Part shown: positions 13,059-24,420 of the stretch, piece by piece
How the letters are laid out: the number at the start of each line of letters is the position of its first letter
How positions within the stretch are numbered: position 1 is the first letter of the stretch
NCBI GenBank assembly: GCA_011319805.1
Contig: SJRY01000299.1
Coordinates: forward strand, 124,001-188,000
DNA: 64,000 bases
Direction: 5' to 3'
DNA from: Macrocybe gigantea
Taxonomy: Eukaryota > Basidiomycota > Agaricomycetes > Agaricales > Callistosporiaceae
Notes under the pieces: model-generated
The model's database searches: none
What the model was told of the DNA's origin: nothing
The model's input: the letters and a program-made list of their open reading frames with translations, nothing else
Position numbers and translations under genes: made by a program

Positions 13059-13534
13059 TCAGATGAAGTTCAGGTGTGCAGCCATAAAGAGGTGTCTGGC
13101 TTGGTCAGCAGCTTGAATGAAGGCGTGATTAGGAACGTCACAGAAATTGCTAACATACCACGTTCAAACAGGTCTTTCATCAGGAAGATTGGCCTTTGCG
13201 CCACTGAATTCCCTGGAATGGATAAAGCTATGGTAATGTTTTCGTTTTTCTGACTGCATTGCATTTCTTACCAAATGAAACGATTCGACGAGTACAGGAA
13301 GCAGTCTTGAGCGTCATGTTCTTTGTATGGACGACCTCTCTCTCTTCGGAAGTTTGTGGCTAATTCCGTACTGTATGATTCAACAGCCAGACCTCCAGTC
13401 GTTCGTTTAACATCCAAAGCAGCGTCGGCAATTACCCGTTGAAATGTAGACGCACTAGCCATATCGTGCATGCGTATCTCTGATAGAATGTAAGTGGCGT
13501 CTCCTACACCGAACCTGGTGCTCTCGATCAGCAA
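13059..13534 (-). CDS. Possible small three-exon gene, unknown product
   Basis: An 88-codon minus-strand frame starts at ATG 13534 (MLIESTRFGVGDATYIL). Two short candidate introns follow: donor GTAAGAAATG near 13270 with an acceptor near 13220, and donor GTATGTTAGC near 13160 with acceptor ATTCAAG near 13115. The last exon would read ADQARHLFMAAHLNFI and stop at 13059. The first junction does not keep phase without a one-base correction. I do not recognise the family. It is divergent from the P450 at 13680. It could be a real short gene, a decayed one, or chance. Confidence 0.35.
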
Positions 13535-13577
13535 ATGATAATGTACCTTTCCTAGCAGAAAGCTATCCCTCTAACGC

Positions 13578-13584
13578 TATAAAT
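13578..13584 (+). promoter_or_regulatory. TATA box of P450 copy 2
   Basis: TATAAAT 96 nt upstream of the ATG at 13680, a usual distance in fungal promoters. Confidence 0.5.
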
Positions 13585-13679
13585 TGAGGCCATATATTGG
13601 CTCAGCTGTTGTCTTCCGTTTTCCTGCTTGATCATTACACATCGCTTTTATCCTGCGACGACCGGCCCCCTCCAGCGAC

Positions 13680-15562
13680 ATGCCTACCATCGTATCTGTT
13701 CTGTTTTCATTCGGCGCTTTTCTCATCGCGGGCTTCCTGGTTATATTGCTACTTCAGTTCACCGATGTCGAATTGCCAGAACAATTGCTTACACATCCCC
13801 TGTTCACGATCCGTCATACTTGGCAATTTTTCATGCGCCGATATGATTTTCTCCAAGACGGCTTCAAGAAGACGAGAAAGAGTATTTTCCCATTCCGAAT
13901 TCTTCATGTGCGAAACCTCCCCTGCGCGTCACGCACACGAACTCATGCTTTTTCCCGTATAGCATCGTGTCTTTGCGCTGTCGGGAGAAGAAGGCCGCAA
14001 GGTCTTTTTCAACGGATCGTTCCACCTCGTCCAAGGATACACCATCTTGATGGGCGGTGCACCTCGGCTTGAGGACATCAATGTTGATTCTGAGGGCGGT
14101 GACCCCGATAGCCCCGAATTTATCAGGAGAGTCACATTAATGCTGCGCAAAGAGAGGATAACGGAACGTGAGCTTGGATGGGGCCTCACATTCTAGCGTC
14201 CTTCGCGACTCATCGTCAAGTAACTAGTCCTGCCTTTGCTATTCGACGACGTTCATGCCGCCATGCATTCATGGGGACCTGTAGGACAAATCAACCCTTT
14301 CCAAGACCTGTACGATGCAAGTTCACACCGCCCTTCACGCTTTTCTTTCCGGTTTTCATGCGCATTTGCCGTAGCTCGTCTTTCTCTTAACAGTGCGGCT
14401 GGCTGCCTGCCGTGACCTGTCTGATGATAGAGCGGCAGTATCGAACCTTGCAAGAAATTACTTCATTCTCGAGAAGAGCGCCACGCCTATGGCCGTGCTA
14501 TGTCCCTGGCTTCCGACCCCTGCGAGGTTGGCCCAGGCGAAGGCGTTGATAAGCATGTACATGACACTCAACAAGTACGTCAACATAAGGCGTAGCTCGC
14601 AACCTTCCAACGATGCCTTCGACATTCTCATCGCGCAAGGCGACTCGAACAAATCAATAATACAGGTAGAGATGACTCCGTTCACATGACAAGATCTGAC
14701 GTCGCAGCCGGATAGTTCGCTCTTAGCATCATATTCGTCGCGGTGATCAATACTGGCGCAATAGGTGCGGAAACGTCTTGTTGTCTCGTCGTTGCGTGTT
14801 AACTTGACCACTCTCAGTCTGTTGGACTTTCTTGTTTCTCGGAATGCACCCAGAGTGGAAAGAAAAAGTGATACAGGAAATCAGAGATCTGATCTCCAAG
14901 CACACTGTTTCGACCTCAGCCGAACCTCTTCACAAGCGGCTCGCTTCCTTGCCGCTGAGTGCATGGGAGGAGCAGATGCCGATCCTGGAGTGCGTCCTGC
15001 GAGAGACAATCCGCCTCACGCTGGCCGTCACTGCCCTCCGTCGCAACACCACGAAGGATGTCGCTATCGCTGATACCGTCGTTCGCAAAGGCGATTTTTT
15101 GACATATTGCATCTCTGAGTCCACATGGATCCGAAAATTTATCCTGAGCCCACAAAGTTCGATCCAGACAGACATTCAAAGAACGAGACGAAGGAAAGAA
15201 AGCTGTTCTCGGCTTTTTGGGTTGGGGTGCCGGTGAGGACACCTCTTATGCGCCATCTTTGGATTCCAGTAACTGGGAAGGTGACAGGCCGACATCCGTG
15301 CACTGGCGTGAAATACGCGACATTGGAGATGAAATGGATCATCACGTTGATTCTCTCCGAGTTCGAGTACGAGATAGTTGATCAGTTTGGAAAGTGCCCA
15401 AAGGTGCTTCCTCTTCCAGACAGGAACAATATGCTCCAGGTTTGTCGTTAAAGTTATGCTCTGCGTTTATAATGGCTTTCGTTGACTTTGGCATCTGCAT
15501 TTTAGGGACGACCGTCTGGTGACCCGTGCTTCATCCGTTATCAAAGGAAGGTCATAGCTTGA
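13680..15562 (+). CDS. Cytochrome P450 monooxygenase (copy 2), two apparent frameshifts
   Basis: Same family as the P450 at 3912-5846: N-terminal membrane helix (about residues 8-28), TLxLEKSATPMAVLCPWLP-type segment (about 14460-14520), HPEWKEKVIQEIRDLISKH, ExxR in VLRETIRLTL (about 14997), FDPDRH (about 15158), and the haem loop split by an intron after FLGWGAG, resuming RHPCTG at 15291. Ends CFIRYQRKVIA. Introns match copy 1 in position; one, 14317-14374, uses a GC donor (GCAAGT). Two one-base breaks: near 15119, where ISE must change frame to reach VHMDPKIY, and in the T5 run at 15214-15218, where six T restore SAFLGWGAG. Either sequence errors or a recent pseudogene; all motifs are otherwise intact, which favours errors. 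Confidence 0.88.
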
Positions 15563-15680
15563 GATCGCGTGCATTCTCGACCTCCTTGTGTACAGCAGGA
15601 ACCAATCGTACAAAATTGTCGAAGTCTTCAATATTATATTGTGCATTGTCGTCTTACATTCACTTCTTCGCCTCACACCT

Positions 15681-18176
15681 TCAGGCAACAGGACTGTAAC
15701 GCTCTCCCATGACCCCTTCCTCGATGGCTTTGATTTCTGTTGTGAAGGATCGTTGAGCACCTTCACAGAAGCGAAAAGACAGCAAGTGGACTTACGGAGA
15801 GCCAGATGTTTGGAATGGAAACGACAGAGCGCTAGGTTACCTGTCGTGCAAAAGTCGGACGCAGTACCGGCAGCTAAAAAGGTGTGGACACAGACCAAGT
15901 ATGAACCAGAGATTCTGAAGACCGGTATAGCGGTATATGCCGCTGATCTCGCCTTCTTTGTCGAGACCCCAGACGGGATGGCACTTGGTGGCCAGCTCGT
16001 CTCCGAGAACCTTACGTGCTGACTCCTTGGCGTCTCCCAGACTGCAACGCGGTTTTCCAGACCGAACGCAGGTTGATATATGGAACACGACTTACCCGGT
16101 GGCGAAAACGACGACATCCGCCTCGAGTTCGCTTCCGTCCTCGAATTTGATGCCGTTCTCGGTGAATGTTTGAATGAGGGTGCCGCTCTTCAATTTGATC
16201 TTTCCATCCACTATAAGTTGACTTGCCCCGGTGTCTGTGTACAGCTTAACGAACGAGACGCCTCGGGTGCGGTGAACAAGGATCATACCGAGATAGTAAC
16301 CCCCTGCATGGTGCCACGCCAGTAAGCCGAATCCGGTGTCGTGGATGCCGTAGTTCAGTTTGAAGCCTCGTTTTTCGAGCCCTTGGAGTGTGTCTCTGGA
16401 CAAAAGTTACCAAAGTGATAGAGATCACAAGCAAAAACTGGTCATACTTGTCGAGCTCGGCGATGGCCTTCACCAAACGTTGGTTGAATTCCACGCTCAT
16501 GAAATGCGGGAACGACGCATTCAAACGATCGGCGATGTCCGTCGGCGGACCTTGCTCAGAGTAGAGGGCTTTGCGACCGGGATGTAAGGAGAGGGATTTT
16601 GTAAATTTCATCAGAACCGTTTCGCACCTTCCAGGGCAACCTTGAAACCATTCTTGGTACTCATAACGTACGTTGAGCCTCTCTGGTACATGGTCACGTC
16701 TATTGATGGCACGTTCATACATATCTGTCAGCTCCAGAGTACGAAGGCTCACCGATGCCATGCTCATAATAGTCCTCGGCAATATCGTGCCCTGGAATAA
16801 ACGTAGATCAGATTCAGCGCCATCAAATCAGGTGAGGTGAAAAAAACCAGATGTGCATGCTCCAACCACGACAACCTTCTTCCCCAGGTGATCCGTCGCC
16901 CTCTTATGCCGAGTAGAATGGAGGATCTGTCCTTTGAATTTATCCTGATTCGATCTGTTTAGTCCAGACTTCGACCAATCAGAGAGCAATTCGTACCATC
17001 CCGGGATACGACGGTACTTTTTCTGCGCCGCTTCCAAGGCCCGTTGCAAAAACAAGGTGGTTGACGAGCAACGTCGTCTCGTTGCCATCTCCACGTTTGA
17101 CGGTTACGCTCCACTTTCCGCCTGCATCAGGTTTAGCATTGACAACTGTGGTATCGGTCCAAACATTGAGTTCGAGAGATTCAGCGTAATTCTCGAGCCA
17201 CTTTGCCAACTGAAAATCGGTGGAACGGTAAGCTGCCATCCAATCGACATTGCAGAAAAGAAGAATTATCTAGCCTTTCGCGCTGGACAATATACAGGCC
17301 AGGTCGTTGGGAAACTTGAAAGGGGTAAGTTTGCCTCAGATCAAGAACGGTAACTGCAGATTGACGACATACGATAAATAAGGCATGTGATCATACCCTG
17401 ACCACGATATCAGAGGTGCGCTTTTCCGAGTGCCAGAAACGTCACTCACAAACAGGATCATGTAGGCATAACGCATCGTATCGATTCCTCCAGTTATCCC
17501 CGATCCTCAGATTCTTCTCAACCACGAGCGATAGAATGCCTTGAGCCTTCAGTCGCGCGGCGAGTTCTAGTCCGCTTTGCCCTCCTCCGACGATGAGCAC
17601 AGTGGGGGGCGTGTCTTTGAACTCGCGTTCGCGCTGCCTCTGTTCCTCCCACTTTCCATGGTTAGACGCCGGATTCCGCAGAGCACCTTTCTTCTCCGGG
17701 AAGCCTTTCAGGTCCTCGAGATTCGTGAATATATTGTGCAGTTTCCATTCGTTGTTTGCCGTAAGCACGAGTCTGCCAATTCCCGAGGCGATGCCCGCAT
17801 CGGTCTCGAAATCGAACATGAAATTGATCCATGCGAGATCGGGGAAGGGCTTCTGAAGACCCAGATATTGGTCGTCTCTCAGTTTGAAGTTGCGGGGATG
17901 CACCGAGCCGAGACGGTCGCTCAAGAACTGCGTGATCGTAGGCAGTCCGTGGAAAGTGCGAAAGTCCCAAGTCAAGGCTAGCATGTCGCGCCAGAAAGCG
18001 CCCGGTAAAAGCAGACTCTCGACACCTTTGGCATCGCCTGCCTCCATCGCCTTTGCGAAGGACTGGAACCATTGCTTCGCGACCTCCTTATCTTGCAGAT
18101 CGGCTGGAATCGTCGCCCCAAGCCTATCTAAGGTGGGCAGAGGAACGACGGGGATGTCTTTATCTTCAATAAGCAT
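15681..18176 (-). CDS. Flavin-containing (Baeyer-Villiger-type) monooxygenase
   Basis: FAD/NADPH monooxygenase of the fungal FMO type. It begins [20 protein letters not shown] (start 18176) with a SnoaL-like region of about 150 residues ([20 protein letters not shown]). Then comes the FAD Rossmann motif [21 protein letters not shown] (about 17520-17590), [19 protein letters not shown], the second nucleotide site [10 protein letters not shown] (about 16860) joined by splicing to [11 protein letters not shown], and the conserved C-terminal [12 protein letters not shown]. The last exon (15681-15741) gives [13 protein letters not shown], the usual family ending, confirming the stop at 15681. About eight exons. 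The intron at 17210-17274 has a GC donor (GCTAGA). Substrate unknown. It converges with P450 copy 2, stop to stop 118 nt apart. Confidence 0.9.
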
Positions 18177-18923
18177 TTTGCGTCCGTAGTTTTGTCGGTA
18201 TCAAGGATCAGAGAGAAATCTGGAGGTGCAGCTGCTATCGATTAAATTTACGCCGTCTGGAGAGGAATTTATAATCCTCGTCAAATCAGGGACCTGTTTT
18301 GTCCATGGACTTCTTGGCCAGCACCCTAATTAGCGAGTTCTTTCGTAAATTACTAACGGAGATAGAGCGTGAGTCTTTCCAGTATGTCAATGACGCCCCG
18401 CGATGTTTCCTCACGAGGGCCGCAATGGAAGCATGTCGCCGTTCGGGAATTGATAAGCCGTCGTAGAAGCCGGAATCTGAGACACCTCGACGGACACACT
18501 TTATTCCAGCGCGTCACCTGTTAACAGTGCGCACTGCGCAAGGATTTCGGCGCGAAAGTGTAAGCGGGTAGTCAAGATCACGAGGAGAGCTCCTGAGAAA
18601 TGTTGATAATTTACAGAGTCAGATGACTGCACCCTTGATTCTGAGCGAACTGGCGGCAGGGTCACATCGATGGAATTAATGCACTGGCGACGATCTCGAA
18701 CGACCGAGAAGCTATATTTTGAAGAATAGGCGCTGTAGATCTTCAACGCGAGTCGTGACCCCTTCAAGAATGCATTGTTGACACCGATTTCAACAACGGC
18801 GTGTACAGCACCAACCATCACCGCAATGACTGACCGTGATGCCCATCCCCTTTATCTCAAAGTACTAATCTCATTTGGAACGTTCTTTTCAAGATTTCCA
18901 TCTATTGAACCGCCATCCACATC
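18177..18923. other. Gene-free interval upstream of the monooxygenase
   Basis: Carries the 5' flank of the monooxygenase (start 18176) and the 3' flank of the HAD gene (stop 18924). A 106-codon minus frame at 18501-18821 has no recognisable motif; I see nothing else. Confidence 0.4.
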
Positions 18924-20208
18924 TCAAGCAACTACCTGATCAATCGTCTTCTCGCCATTTACAATCGACTGGACCACAGGCAGAGCTCGCGAGAAATCGT
19001 CAAAGACGACGTGCTTTATGCCTTCTCTCACGCAGTATGCGGCTAAATCGTTGTCTGCGCCCGGTTTCTGCTTGACAAAGAGCACGTCGGCGTGCTTTGC
19101 GGCTGATATATCTGAAATCCATCGAGCACGGCATCGGATTCGATGTGCAGCGCAGAATTGAGCGTGGAGCTACTGAAGGCAGGGAACAAACACCGACCTG
19201 AGACACCGTCTCCAAAGAAGAACAACGTTGGCGGATTCAGAAGATTTCTGTAGTGCAGGATCGCCTGAGACTTGTCGTGCCCGAATCCGCTGTAAACGAT
19301 TTTGCGAATATCAATCGTCAATAACCATGCAGGACTTTCCGTCGAGAAGCAGAACACGCACCTAGAGGGGTGGCGGAATTTGATATCCCATTTGCCATCA
19401 GGGTGGATCGTAACGTCGTTGGAGATGATCTCTATGTCATTAGCGGCTTCCTCACCAATGAGGCTAGAAAGCACCGCCCTGATCAGCGGCGCCATGCCAC
19501 TGAATGTCATTAGAAAACAAGAACAATTTACTCCCGTGCGGAAGGGATAACGACTTTCTGGCCTTCTCACCTGGAAACGATAATGACGGGAATATCCTGA
19601 GATTTGCACCACGCATAAAAGTCCTTGAATCCAGAGTCTAATTCCATATCTATGCAAATAGTCGGATTAGATTAGCGCCTCATATTAGGAAGCTAGCGAG
19701 ATTCTGGAGCCGTACTTTTACGAAGCACATCTTTACATTCCTCAAACGTGTGTCCGTTATCCTTGACACTCTCTAGCATCTTGCGAAATTCATCTCTAAA
19801 ATTCAGCGAGATCCTCAGAGCTAGAATAATGCACAATTGCCGGCACGAACCTAAAGGTCACTCGTCCAGCGAGAATGTCTAAATTTCCTTGCCTGCGTTT
19901 TTCTTTTCCGAAACCGAGATTATCCGTCATATCTACGTCGGACAAAGAAGTGGCTTCAGCAAAGGCGGTAATGAAGCATCAAACGATACCACGGACAGTC
20001 GTTTGAATCTACCATGGTGATGGTGCCATCCCTGGGAGGTGTGAGAAGACGTTGAGAACAAGTGATCTCGAAATTCGTACCAATCGGACAGCACCACGAA
20101 TTTCTTATCGGCATGGACTGGAGGGTAAGGCAGAGTGCTCTCTGGCGCATCTGCCATCGCGTCGTGGTCGTCGATGTTGCGGGAGACGACTTCGGAACGC
20201 GTGAGCAT
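18924..20208 (-). CDS. HAD-superfamily phosphatase
   Basis: Haloacid-dehalogenase-fold phosphatase like fungal phosphoserine-phosphatase-type proteins. Motif I (DxDGT) is made by splicing: KKFVVLSDW joins an exon starting DGTITMVDSND, giving SDWDGTIT. Then VTFRDEFRKML, SSGMAPLIRAVL (motif II Ser, about 19500), GHDKSQAI with the motif III lysine, and FFFGDGVSD (motif IV, about 19195-19225, split by an intron) followed by SAAKHADVLFVKQKPGADNDL. Ends at the stop 18924-18926 after EKTIDQVVA. Six or seven exons. Start may be ATG 20208 or the internal ATG 20157 (MADAPESTLPYPP), which fits the family's usual N-terminus. Substrate unknown. Confidence 0.87.
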
Positions 20209-20489
20209 CGATCAGCGATCATTATCTAATCAGATATGCTCTCCCCATCATCTCACACAAAAATCCGTGAAATATAGCATTGCATTTAAGTATGGTGGAA
20301 GTTATATGTTTAACAATTATGTACCAAATAGAGCTACAACACTCTAGAACTTGAAATCTAAACAGTATGACGTTCTATATAAGCGCGGTTTAGGCTATAT
20401 ATCAACCTCAGATAGCAATGCAAAGAAAATCGACAGCAGCAGGAAGATAGAAATAAGTTACAGGCAACAAGGATACAGTCGAATCGCGT

Positions 20490-21780
20490 CTACCAGTCGA
20501 GTTCAGGAGGGAAGAACTTGGCGATCAAACTCTTGTAGTACGGAGCGAGCTTCTCCACATCGCATGGTGAGTCGCTCTTGCTGTAGAGGTCGTACGGGTT
20601 GAATGCGCGGACGGCCTCGAGGATCGCCTCGTCCTTTTCGTTCGTCAGATGCGCATATGCACCTTCGCGATGCCATGGGTAGAAGCTGTGATAGCGTATC
20701 ATAGCGAGACCCTCGGGTGGGAGCGAGCTCTGGTCCTTGAAGACATTATACAAGTACTGCATCCGCGTTGTAAGGACAGAATTATTTTCAAAAAAAATGA
20801 AGGTCGCACCTCATCGTGACCCCAAGAGAGCATCACATTGTCAAGGCCGCAGTGCGGCTTGTAGACGCCGTATTCAGTGGAATAGACCTTGTCGTAGGAG
20901 TCGGGATTGCCGGCAAAGGTATCAGGGTAGATAATCTTGTCAGAAATTTGCAGCCGACAACTGTTCAACCAACGATCAATGCACGGCGCACGCGGAGAGA
21001 GAGCATGATATTTTACCAAAAGTATCCTGCAAGGTAACCTCTCAGCATCGTATCGCGGGCGAAACGGTCGATTAGACTTACTCCGACCACGTCCCATTGG
21101 CCTTCGGAGCCAAACAATAGAAGTAATTTCCCGAGATCATGCACGAGGCCGACGACCTGCCAAACCCGCTCATTTCTCAGTTGCCGAAATTAATGTCGAG
21201 TCCGCGATCAACAACCGACCTGCATCCATTCAGGTTTGCCGTCACGCCGGATGGCTTCAGCCGTCTGGAGAAGGTGGTCGATTTGCGACAGACTTGTCTG
21301 GGAGTCATGATTAGCTGTTTTAATTCTGACGCTTGAAGAGGACGCTTTACTGACATCGGGATCGGATTCGTCAATTAAAGTGTTCAGAAGCTCGATAGCT
21401 TCCCATACGCCCATCCGAGCCCTTTTCTCCGTTTTAAAATCCACTCGCGCTTTGATGTTAAATTCCATGGTTTGTTTTTCTGTGAAAGATGGGCGCGTCA
21501 GAACAGCGATGGCATTAGTTAGAAGTTGCCCACCATGCTGCTCTTGTAAAACGCCTTTACGCGGTCGCATGCATCATCGTAATTTCGAAGCGGCTCTTGT
21601 CCTTTTGTTTGTCGAATTCAGATTTGTCGTTCCAGAGTTTCCCCTTGAGAACGTTGACTTGAATAAAACGTATTAGACGTGTCCCGAGACGAACTCTTAA
21701 AAGACAGGCTGACCTTCATCAATGGCATCTGAGATATCTTCGAGTTGATGACCGGCCTTGTTGGTGAGTGTGCCAGGCAT
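20490..21780 (-). CDS. myo-Inositol oxygenase (two apparent frameshifts)
   Basis: Di-iron enzyme that converts myo-inositol to D-glucuronate. Family hallmarks: [26 protein letters not shown] exon (about 21400-21470), [31 protein letters not shown] with the first iron-binding His, then [61 protein letters not shown], and C-terminal FFPPELDW. Start 21780 gives [13 protein letters not shown]; stop 20490. About seven exons. In the second exon the frame must shift twice: at the AA pair 21587-21588 ([15 protein letters not shown]) and at about 21543 (FYKEQH). Each is cured by one extra base in a homopolymer. All iron-ligand regions seen are intact, so the gene is probably functional. Confidence 0.93.
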
Positions 21781-24281
21781 TTTAGAGCAATATGAGAGAA
21801 GCTAGAAGACTCGAGGTGGGGGATTTTGGTGAATATCTTCGACCGAGTGCGTCTGCTTAAAAACCAGTTCCGCGTCCGTTTCCGTTTCCAAGAAAAAATT
21901 AGCATCAACTAATAATTCCGTTCCATCCATTGGATCTGATCTGTTGGCACATCTTTGAGAAGAATGGAGGTTTCATGACTGGGCAAATTGAGTCGGAAGG
22001 GTAACAACGAGACTGAATAATCAGGTACCCATTGACGCCGCTCGCGTGGCCATGATGGCCTAGCCACGTGTTTCTTCACTCAAGCCTATCCTAACCAACT
22101 CTAATCTTATTCCTGATACACATTAGCCCTGAACAGGTTCCTTACGGTGACTCAAAAACGGTCATGGTTTCTTCATCGACTTCTCGCAGCTCCTATTCGC
22201 CGTCAGGTCTGGAGCGAAATGGATATTTGACTGATCGGCGATACTTGTGCACCTTTTCCCTCGGCCCACTCCTCTCCTTTGCGATGCGTCCCCGCTGGGT
22301 GCTTGGCCAAAGCGAACGACATAACAAGCACTCGGAAATTCGCGTAGAGGTTGGAGTTAGGGAGGCTTTGCATTTGAATACGCAATGGGAAAGCCGATCA
22401 AACTTTCAGGGTGGGCGTTCCATTGGCCAGCTGGTTCAGGCTGGCTTCCATAGGCGATCGGACCTGAATGGCTTACCAGGGACATTACTTACTTCCTCTC
22501 AAACCCATCTTTGGCCTCGACTCGAGATATCCCGCGGTACGTTGGTGAAATTGATTCTCAAGGCAATATCATCGACAATATCACCAACAATCAGCTGTCT
22601 TCCCGAAGGAGCGTCCCTCCATCTTTGGCGCGCAGCACTGACCCTCACAGAGGTCACTGCATTGGAATTTTCAATGATAGCACCGGTTGCATATGTTCAT
22701 GGCTCACCCTGCATTTGAATCCGCAATTTTCCCGAGCGGAACATGACGATTGAGTTCTCTACAAATCGCTCTCAGCACGGGTCAAAGCCTGCTTCTTCCT
22801 TCGAATGGAGGGCCGGCGCGTCTTTGTCCCCAATCTCGTTTTGTATTCAAGTTACAACGCCGTCTGAATGGCTAAGCACATATTGCCTCCGTTTGCATAC
22901 ACCCAATCGATGACGGAACGGTCACACGATACGGGCTGGGATGGCGACGCTCAAGCTTTCCCTTCCACGCGATCCAGGCGGCCTCTCGCATTTTACTTCC
23001 CCTCACTGTTACAGAACCTCCGTTAGGACGTTCTGGACCGCTTCCACCAGAACCAGAGTCACAAAATCGACTTCAGTTACTTATGTATAGCAGACCCGAG
23101 GTTGCTCCAACGACTGTTAGTACACATACCGAGGTCCTTTCTAATAGTCCCGTTCTCAGTCCGACTTTGGTTTTCGGAAATATTTTGGCGGGCCCTGAGG
23201 TGCCGTTGTGATTCTGGGCATCTGGTCAAAGCTCATGCCGGCAGCTGATAATGAACTGTCCTAGACGCCAAGGACGTATCTCCATATGCTCTAGATCGCA
23301 AGAGCACTGATTAATTTTTTTGTTCTAACAGGAAAATATCCAGTCTGCATTGTCATCATGCTGGCAAGAACCCGATCTACAAAGCCAGCATACAGTAAGT
23401 TGTCAAATACGGGTGATGAAGATGCCAAAAGCGCGTTTTTATGTTCGCTCTGAATAACACGCGATAAACTGTTTGCCCTGATTGATACATATCAGCTCCG
23501 ATCAGTCTCGAGAAAACAAGTTACGCCAGACGCACCTCCTCAAGTTTCAATTCCAAGTGACACAGGTTCCCCTCAGACCAGACACCATTCTCCGATTGAA
23601 TTGGCTCACGCCTGCACTTTGCCCACGTATATTTTGAAAGTATAGGGTTCTAATGGAACAAGATTAAAGAACCATCTTCGTCCAGCGCTTGCCACAGGGT
23701 CTTGTCGTCAACCCACACTAACGAGGCACCCGAAGTACGCGTTCCTTTTAGGGTTAAGAAAACTACGTTCCCGATGGACTTTGACATGACCGTCATTGAG
23801 ATTTTCTTTTTCTAAAGAGCACAAACAGCTCTTCCTTTGTAGAGAAGACAGCAACGAAAAGTATTTTGGGTCTTTGACGCGGACCACGAAATGGCGCTTG
23901 CAGAGCTTTGCCCACAAACAAATTAGGTTCAATGTTTGGCCCCTGCCAGAGCAGTCAGGTCCGAATCTTTCTTCCAACGCGCATACGTATACGTAGAAAG
24001 CTTTGTTCGCCGACGTGCATATTCCTGGACGTCTCTCGAACATTCTAGCGTCATGGACTTGAATGGAATGGAATGGCGTAACCAAGGACTGACAGACCAT
24101 CAAGGCAGACTCGGAATCGATAACAACCAACCATGACGTGGAAAGATGGGTCCGGCCTGATAGCAGAGGCGCTTTCTTGTGGAATCGTCGTTTGGCGCCC
24201 TGGTGAATCTCATGCTGACCTAGAAACGCGGTCACAACATTTCGATGCATGCTGATCTGGCTTGCTCCCGCACAAGGCAGA
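21781..24281. other. 2.5-kb interval without a convincing gene
   Basis: The longest frames are 22164-22718 (+, 184 codons) and 23708-24385 (-, 225 codons). Neither has motifs, splice signals or composition I would trust. A stretch at about 22930-23210 (+) stays open and Pro/Glu-rich (EPPLGRSGPLPPEPES) and could be a decayed exon. No repeat or RNA gene seen. Confidence 0.4.
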
Positions 24282-24289
24282 TATAAAAG
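24282..24289 (+). promoter_or_regulatory. TATA box of the acidic membrane protein gene
   Basis: TATAAAAG 132 nt before the ATG at 24421. Confidence 0.55.
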
Positions 24290-24420
24290 TTGGCTAGTCA
24301 GCCTCCGCTGGTTCGGTATATCATGCTCGAGGATGACATACCACCGTCCTATCCCATCCGATACCGCTTCGTCCAACGTCAGCAACTGTGTCTTGAAGAT
24401 TGAAGCCAGTAGCCACCAAT

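Noticed and set aside
13680..15562. P450 copy 2 as a true pseudogene
   Set aside because: The only lesions are two one-base gaps in homopolymers, the same error type seen in essential genes of this window; all motifs and splice sites are intact. Kept as a gene.
22164..22718. 184-codon plus-strand frame as a gene
   Set aside because: Ser/Arg/Leu-rich with no recognisable motif, no splice signals and no promoter elements I could see.
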